From NCBI GenBank assembly GCA_026008535.1, contig BRKX01000004.1, forward strand, positions 33,112,501 through 33,176,500: a stretch of DNA of 64,000 bases, in the 5' to 3' direction. Position 1 is the first letter of the stretch. Each line of letters starts with the position of its first letter. The stretch comes from Perilla frutescens. Its lineage: Eukaryota > Streptophyta > Magnoliopsida > Lamiales > Lamiaceae. This document shows positions 57,828 to 64,000 of the stretch, one piece after another. A program made the translations under genes and the position numbers. The notes beneath the pieces are model-generated. The model ran no database searches. It was given only the letters and a program-made list of their open reading frames with translations, and was not told where the DNA came from.

Positions 57828-59090
57828 TAAGACACTCAATTCCAAGAATTCTACAAACTCCTGTCCAAGGTGAATGCCAATCTTCCACTTCTTGATGTCA
57901 TCCGAAATGTGCCGGTCTATGTCAAGTTCTTCAAGGAACTTGCTTCAAAAAAGAGGAAGTTTGGAGAGGATGAGAAGATAGAGGTATCCGAAGTGGCTAG
58001 TGCAATCCTACAACATCAACTACCACAAAAGCTCCGCGATCCAGGTAGTTTTACGCTTAAAATTGCCTTGGGAAATGGTAAAGAAGCATGCGGTATGCTA
58101 GATCTAGGAGCCGAAATTAATTTGATGCCTTACTCTATTTATAAACAATTAGAGTTAGGAGAATTGAAACCAACTAGAATGTGTCTACAATTGGCGGATA
58201 GGTCTGTGAGATATTCTAGGGGAATAATAGAGGACATTCTAGTTAAGGTTGGTGGATTGATCATACCGGTTGATTTTGTTGTATTGGATGTGGGTGATGT
58301 GAAAGAAACGGGTAAAGAACACACTCTTCTCCTAGGTAGACCTTTTATGGCTACAACAAACACCTTGATTGATGTTAAAAATGGAACCTTAAAAATGTTG
58401 GTGTTAGGAGAAACGGTGTCTTTTTCCGTACATGGAAATAAGGCTATTCCCGTCTCCTCCTTTGAGGAAAATTGTTCTTACATAGATGTTATTGATGTCT
58501 TGGCCAAGGAGGTTTTCTTGCAGGAAATAGGTGCTCCTTGGAGGAGTGAAACCTCGTCCGAGGAACTTGTCATGGATGAAGCCTACCTCAAGTGCGGGGG
58601 AGATAAGTTGAATGCCGAAGAAATGGAGATCTTGCTAGGAAAAGGCATTAGTCTCATGGAAGTCATGGCCTCAAGCGAAGAGGAAGTAAAGCCTACTCCC
58701 GAGCTTGAGCTCAAGGAGCTCCCATCTCATCTCAAATATGTCTTTCTTGATGATGAAGAGAAGAAGCCCGTGATCATCTTTGTCGGGCTAGAAAAAGATA
58801 AAGAAGACCTCTTAGTAGCCGTACTAAAGAGGAACAAGCAAGCCATAGGATGGAATCTTTCCGACATCAAAGACATTAGCCCCTCTACGTGTATGCATCG
58901 CATCATTCCAGAGGAAGGGGCTAAGCCAGTTCGTGAAGGGCAAAGGAGGCTCAACCCCGTGCTAATGGAAGTCGTAAAGAAGGAGATTCTCGAACTTCTA
59001 GCAGAAGGGATCATTTATCCTATAGCCGATAGTGAATGGGTAAGTCCGGTCCAGTGGTGTAGAAAAAAGGATGAATAATGGTCGTAGAGA
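57828..59090 (+). pseudogene. Protease and pol N-terminal region of G2
   Basis: Open for 402 codons in the gag frame: FYKLLSKVNANLPLLDVIRN, then PGSFTLKIALGNG and MLDLGAEINLMPYSIYKQL. The latter is the protease active site in its Athila form (D-L-G, Asp at 58101), and LLLGRPFMATTNTLIDV follows. The region leads into the RT N-terminus (HRIIPEEGAKPVREGQRRLN, WVSPVQW). A frame change is needed near 59070-59090 to enter the RT frame. It would cleave the polyprotein if intact. Confidence 0.8.
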
Positions 59091-60400
59091 ACGATAAAGG
59101 AGAACATGTGGCTACTCGAACCACCACCGGGTAGAGAATGTGCATTGACTACCGAAAGCTCAATGCCGCCACTAGAAAATACCATTTTCCCCTTCCTTTC
59201 ATTGATCAAATACTTGATAAACTAGCCGGCCATAGTTTTTATTATTTCCTTGAAGGTTTATCGGGGTATTTTCAGGTTGCCATCGCACCGGAGGACCAAG
59301 CCAAGACCGCCTTCACGTGCCCCTTCGGCACATTTGCTCGTAGAAGGATGCCATTTGGACTATGCAATGCACCGGGCACATTTCAAAGGTGTATGTTCTC
59401 AATCTTCTCCGAGATGATTGGAGACTTCATTGAGGTATTCATGGATGATTTTTCGGTCTTTGGATCCACATTTTCCGATTGTTTAGAGAAATTAGAACTT
59501 GTCTTAAAAAGATGCATTGAAAGTAGCCTAACTCTTAGTTGGGAAAAGAGTCATTTTATGGTTACTAGTGGCATAGTCCTTGGTCATGTTGTGTCTAAAG
59601 AAGGAATGAGTGTAGACAAGGCTAAGGTGGATGTGATTGAAAAACTACCTCCACCCATTAATGTGAAAGGAATTAGAAGCTTTTTAGGCCATGCCGGTTT
59701 TTACTGTCGGTTTATTAAAGACTTCTCAAAAATTAGCCAACCTCTATGTCATTTGCTTTCTCAAGACGTCCCTTTTGAGTTTGATGACAAATGTTTTCAT
59801 GCTTTTAATACTCTTAAGGAGAAATTGATCACTGCACACGTTGTCATTCCCCCTAATTGGTCTTTACCTTTTGAGATAATGTGTGATGCATCAAATTCCG
59901 CCGTGGGTACCGTTTTGGGTCAACGTATTGATAAAATTCTTCGTGTAATTTACTATGCTAGCCTTACCTTGAATAGTGCTCAAGTAAATTACACCACAAC
60001 CGAAAAAGAATTGCTAGCCGTTGTATTTTCATTGGATAAATTTAGATCCTACATCTTAGGTTCTAAAGTAATTGTGCATAGTGATCATGCGGCTTTAAGG
60101 CATTTGTTGACCAAACCACAAGCTAAACCTAGACTCATTAGGTGGATTTTGCTTGTGAAAGAATTTGATGTTGAGATTAATGATAGAAAGGGGTGTGAAA
60201 ATGTGGTAGTGGACCATTTATCTCGCCTCCCCGTTGATGAAAATTTCAATTTGTTGCATGAAAAAGGAGTTGATTGTGATACATTTCCATATGAGCATGC
60301 TCTTGAGCTTAATTCCTCTCCTTGGTATGTCGATATTGTCATGAGACCTAACCTTTCTTTCCGAGAAAAGAAGAGATTTTTGGCAATGTGTAGCTATTAG
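59091..60400 (+). pseudogene. Reverse transcriptase and RNase H of G2
   Basis: TTG*RMCIDYRKLN shows a TAG at 59132 in place of Trp. The frame is then open for 420 codons. RT motifs: FLEGLSGYFQVAIAPED (motif A, where the catalytic Asp of the usual FLDGYSGY is Glu, about 59252), RRMPFGLCNAPGTFQRCM and FMDDFSVFG (active-site DD intact). RNase H: IMCDASNSAVGTVLGQ, TEKELLAVVFSLDKFR and HSDHAALRHLL, so Asp, Glu and Asp are present. RLIRWILLVKEFDVEI and DHLSRLP close the domain. The Asp-to-Glu change alone would be expected to cripple RT. Confidence 0.85.
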
Positions 60401-61591
60401 TTTTGGGACGATCAATACCTTTTCTATTTGGGAAAAGACGAGATAATTCGAAGATGTGTCCCGAAAGATGAGCAAACCGATGTTCTAGCCTTTTGCCACT
60501 CATCTCATTATGGTGGTCATTTTGGAGGGCAAAAGACGGCTAGAAAGATCCTACAATCTGGTTTGTATTGGCCTTCAATTTTTAAAGATGATCATGCTTA
60601 CTCCATTTCATCTGATAAATGCCAAAGACTTGGCAATATAGGGAGAAGAAATGAAATGCCTTTAAATATCAATTTAGTTGTTGAGATTTTTGATGTTTGG
60701 GGTATTGATTTTATGGGACCATTTCCTAACTCTTTTGATTTTGAATATATCCTATTAGCCGTTGATTATGTGTCAAAGTGGGTCGAGGCTATCCTCACTA
60801 GGTCTTGTGATGCTAATGTGGTTATCAAGTTTGTGCAGGAGCACATTTTGAGTAGGTTTAAATTCCCTAGAGAAATTATAAGTGACGGTGGAACTCATTT
60901 CACCAACAAGATCTTTGCAAAATTGATGAAGAAAAATGGAGTGACTCACAAGGTGGCGACACCATATCATCCTCAAACTTCCGGTCAAGTTGAGACGAGC
61001 AACAAACAAATCCAAAACATCTTGAAGAAGACCGTGAATGTGACGATGAAGGATTGGTCACAAAGGCTAACGGATGCTCTTTGGACGTACCGGACGGCTT
61101 ACAAAACCATCTTAGGGATGAGCCCATACCGCCTCGTTTATGAAAAAGCATGTCATCTCCCCATTGAGATCGAGCACCGAGCCTATTGGGCTATAAAAGC
61201 GGTGAATTGTGACCTAACAAGTGCGGAAAAGGAGCGAGTCTTGCAATTGTCCGAGCTCGATGAATTGAGAAACAAAGCCTATGACAACACCAAGATTTAC
61301 AAAGATAAAGTAAAGAGGCTACACGATAGGCGAATTGTCAAGAAAGAACTCACGCTGAGCATGAAAGTTCTCCTTTTCAACACTAGATTGCGGCTCTTAC
61401 CCGGAAAACTCAAATCACGTTGGAGCGGACCGTTTATCATTGAAGAAGCGTTCCCCTAAGGAGTGGTCACACTGAAAATTCCGGTAACGAACGTTACATT
61501 CCAAGTGAACGGCCACCGAGTCAAGCCATACTATGAAGGGTTTTCGCACGAAGCCGATGTGGAGGAATTGAAGCTTGTCAATTCCGATTGA
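60401..61591 (+). pseudogene. Integrase of G2
   Basis: In the RT frame after a TAG at 60398. Zinc region HSSHYGGHFGGQKTARKI...SDKCQR, where the first Cys of the HHCC finger is replaced (SSDKC where CDRC is expected). The core has WGIDFMGPFPNS (Asp), EIISDGGTHFTNK (Asp) and PQTSGQVETSNKQIQ (Glu), so the catalytic triad is intact. C-terminal LLPGKLKSRWSGPFIIEE, a TAA at 61457, then GVVTL...VNGHRVKPYYEG, ending with TGA at 61589. Confidence 0.83.
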
Positions 61592-62312
61592 ATTCTCCAA
61601 AAACTTCGTCTAGCTCGAGACATTAAAATGAGCGCTGCATGGGAGGCAACCCATGATTTTTATTATTTGATTTTATTTTCTCTTGTTTTTATTTTAATTT
61701 GTTCATGGTATTTTGGGGTGTGAAGAAAAAAAAAATTGTAGAAATAATTTTGCAGGGGTGGAAAAGAGGAAGAAAAACAGAGCAAAAAGTGCACAAAATT
61801 GCGAGGTGTAAAAAGAGGCTACGCGGGCGGACACCACAGCGCGGGCGGGGCGCGAAAATACCGAGTGCCCCTCGGCCCCGCCGCGCACACCCTCTCGCCC
61901 AGCACGCCCCCCGCGCGCCGCGCCCCCCGTGGGGCTCCATATTCTCGCCCCCCGCCGCGTGACCAACACCTGCGGGGCTGCCTATCCGCGCCCCTTCGCC
62001 CACAAGCCTCACCCCCGCGGCGCCACTTCCTTCCACTCACAGTACTTTTCCTCCCACTATAAAAAGACCCACTTGCTCCAATCCCTAATTCCAACACTCG
62101 CGCCGTACGTCTTTCATTTTCCCCAATTTTCACTCACAATTCTGCTCAAATTCACAGCAAACTCCCTCTAGTAAGATTTTCCCAAATTCTCCCGCTCTCT
62201 TTCCCTTAGCGCCGCCGCGCTCTTCACGCCGCTGCCGCGCTCCTCACACCGCCGCCGTGCTCACCTCTTACCTTCCCTTTTTCTTACTGCTGCAAATTTC
62301 TATAGTCTTCCC
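61592..62312 (+). other. GC-rich spacer between integrase and ORF2 of G2
   Basis: About 61810-62035 is a very GC-rich block with CGCGGGCGG and CACAGCGCGGGCGG words. A second smaller block (GCCGCCGCGCTC repeats) is at 62208-62262. Overlapping open frames on both strands reflect composition only. A TATA-like CTATAAAAAGACCC at 62058-62071 precedes ORF2 by about 250 bp and could serve a separate ORF2 transcript. Confidence 0.5.
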
Positions 62313-63698
62313 ATGGCTCCTAAAATCAAATTGCCAAAAATCCTTGGAGGAAAAGGCAAGGACAAGACCAAAGCCACGAGCAAGAATGCCACCCCTGACA
62401 GAAGCACGGACAAGGGCAAAGGACAGGAAAGCAAGAGCTCCCCGCCAATGGTATCGGACCTCCGCCAACAATATGGAGCTCCATTCCTCATCACCACACC
62501 AAATGAAGGTAACCGTTACCTTACTCTCCGTAGCCATGAGATATCTTGTCCGCGCTATATTGATTAGAAGTTGATGCGGGAGTTGAATTTAGAGGGGCAA
62601 ATTATGGAGTATCTTAAGGTGTTCAATTTGCAAACCTTTGCTAGGATGCAATATTATACTTAAGATACTGTCGTGCTTGAATTCTTGGTGTCGTTTCATC
62701 ATGATAAGGAGGAGGGAAAGAGTTGTACCTTTCAGATGTTTGATATGCAATATAACATCACCTTGGCTGAATTGCAGGATTACTTCAATTTCCCAACTGT
62801 GGGGATCAAGAGCATGCTGTCGGATTTCAATGCTGCGGATGCATGGCATGATATTTCAGGGTTCTAGAATTGGAATACGAAGGGCATTCCGAGCAAATTC
62901 ATTGAAGATCCCGCCTTGTCAGTTGTTCACAAGTTCTTGGCATACAACATTTCAGGCAAGGAGCAAGCCAACAAGATGAACTCAACGGAGGTCTTCCTAC
63001 TTTGGTGTGCAAAGAAAGGCAGAAAAGTGTGCCCGTCCACCTTCATTTTGAGCACTATCAAGGACACAATCATGCGGAAAAACCAGCACCCTTCCTTCTG
63101 TGCATTCATCTCCGCCCTTTGTTTCAAAATTGGAGCACTTGATGAGGATGACCCAACTCCCATTGACTACAGAAGGCTCGACGCCCCTACAATTGACAAA
63201 GGGGAGCTCAAGCGAGCCGAAGTGATTTACAATAAGCGATAGGTGCGACCTCATGCAAAGAGGACTTGCGTCAGCACCTTGAAGCAAATCCAGCGCAGCA
63301 CCATGGAGCTAACAGGAGGGTCCTCGTCGGCACCACAAAAGCCCAATAAGGAGGGCGACGATGATGAGCATGACGCCGGTGGGAATTAAGGAGGACATGC
63401 CGGCCATCAAGGGTACCACATGCCTGCCAATGACTGGGGCTCATTCCAAGGATACATGGACACTGCAATGGGTCAATTCCTGCAGTCCATTACCGACACC
63501 TTAGGTACCTTTCGCAATCAACTCCAGGATTCTATATCGGCCTATTGGCAGGAGCATAATGCCCGCATGGTGCAGCAGCAAGAGAGGATCGATGCCTCTT
63601 TCCAATCCATACACGAGGACCTCAGTGTAGTGTATCAAGATGTTCGGGGCCTCTAATCTCGAGTGGACAGACACGACGAGCAAATTCAAGCCCTCTAA
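62313..63698 (+). pseudogene. ORF2 of G2 (Athila ORF1-type protein)
   Basis: Starts MAPKIKLPKILGGKGKDKTK, a basic N-terminus. One frame runs to about 63698 with seven stops (for example after PRYID, MQYYT, DISGF, IYNKR, GGN and VRGL). Core: VVLEFLVSFHHD, CTFQMFDMQYNITLAELQDY then FNFPTVG; then STEVFLLWCAKKGRKV and FCAFISALCFKIGAL; and a Gln-rich coiled C-terminus (HNARMVQQQERIDASFQSI). It corresponds to ORF2 of G1 in position and pattern but is clearly diverged. At least two stops are TAG where Trp is expected. Function unknown; no membrane segment. Confidence 0.68.
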
Positions 63699-64000
63699 TC
63701 GAGCTAGGATGTATGGACTCTTGCCTCATCTTACACGCTACAGAATCTTACACGCCACAGAATCCACCACCTTCTCCACCACCAGAGTAGTACCGTTCTT
63801 TTATGTATTTCATGTTTTAAATGTCTCGTGTTTGTGTGCGTTGTTTTTTGTGATATATTGTTCGATGTTTTGTTGGTGTTCCCTAGTGTTGTTTTGTAGG
63901 AGCTCGCGCACATTGCCGGTCTTCTACAAAATTGTGACGTTCTCTACTCTCTTCTATCTTTTACCTGCATTCATTTTCCATACATTGAGGACAATACATG
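63699..64000 (+). other. Start of the 3' untranslated region of G2
   Basis: No gene. It ends with CATTGAGGACAATACATG, the sequence that in G1 (GTGAGGACACTG at 53030) comes just before the internal purine tract. Confidence 0.5.

Larger units (their letters stand above)
47641..64000 (+). mobile_element. Element G2: Athila-type Ty3/gypsy retrotransposon, 3' end outside the window
   Basis: Consists of a 5' LTR split by G1 (47641-49191 and 55651-55995), an Asp-tRNA type primer site, gag, protease, RT, RNase H, integrase, a GC-rich spacer and an ORF2 of Athila type. The window ends at CATTGAGGACAATACATG, which in related elements, and at 53028 in G1, precedes a GTGGGGG purine tract. The 3' LTR should follow. 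The start of the LTR is only known to lie between 47641 and 47649. Confidence 0.82.

Overview
The window looks like nuclear DNA from a eudicot plant. It is AT-rich, the one host gene is a plant laccase with an intact six-exon layout, and the rest is plant-type Ty1/copia and Ty3/gypsy LTR retrotransposons plus a CACTA element. An asterid, perhaps in Lamiales, is a guess from the style of the LTRs and is not proven. No bacterial features, CRISPR array, tRNA or rRNA gene was seen.

Left block (1-26226). A copia element called C (plus strand) is cut into pieces by three insertions. Element A (copia, minus, running off the left edge to 6032) sits just before C's third ORF. A 2.4-kb non-autonomous CACTA element (7544-9947, TSD TGA) sits between that ORF and C's polypurine tract. 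Element D (copia, plus, 10830-25529, TSD ATATC) sits inside C's 3' LTR. D is 14.7 kb long. Its broken gag-pol is followed by almost 6 kb holding up to three additional gene-like units: ORF3a has a TATA box and poly(A) signals, ORF3b is a diverged relative, and ORF3c is short with a TATA box.

Centre (26227-33540). Non-coding sequence with a 37-bp minisatellite surrounds a minus-strand laccase pseudogene (30090-32482). It has one stop codon, three frameshifts, a lost splice acceptor and several lost copper ligands.

Right block (33541-64000). Elements are stacked like nested dolls, each cut by the next: B (copia, minus), F (gypsy-like LTR with a piece of interior, minus), E (copia, plus), G2 (Athila-type gypsy, plus), and G1 (gypsy, plus, 49192-55644) inside G2's 5' LTR. 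G1 is the youngest by LTR similarity. It keeps gag and the third ORF but has lost protease, RT, RNase H and integrase. G2 has nearly complete coding capacity for gag, PR, RT, RNase H and INT, spoiled by stop codons and frame changes. It is followed by an Athila-type ORF that reaches almost to the window end.

A recurring theme is an additional ORF between pol and the 3' LTR in both superfamilies (A, C, B and D are copia; G1 and G2 are gypsy). The better preserved copies share a loose core pattern that may be related to the Athila ORF1 / putative plant transposon protein families and perhaps the plant mobile domain. Every retroelement ORF here carries at least one break, so no element is likely to be autonomous.
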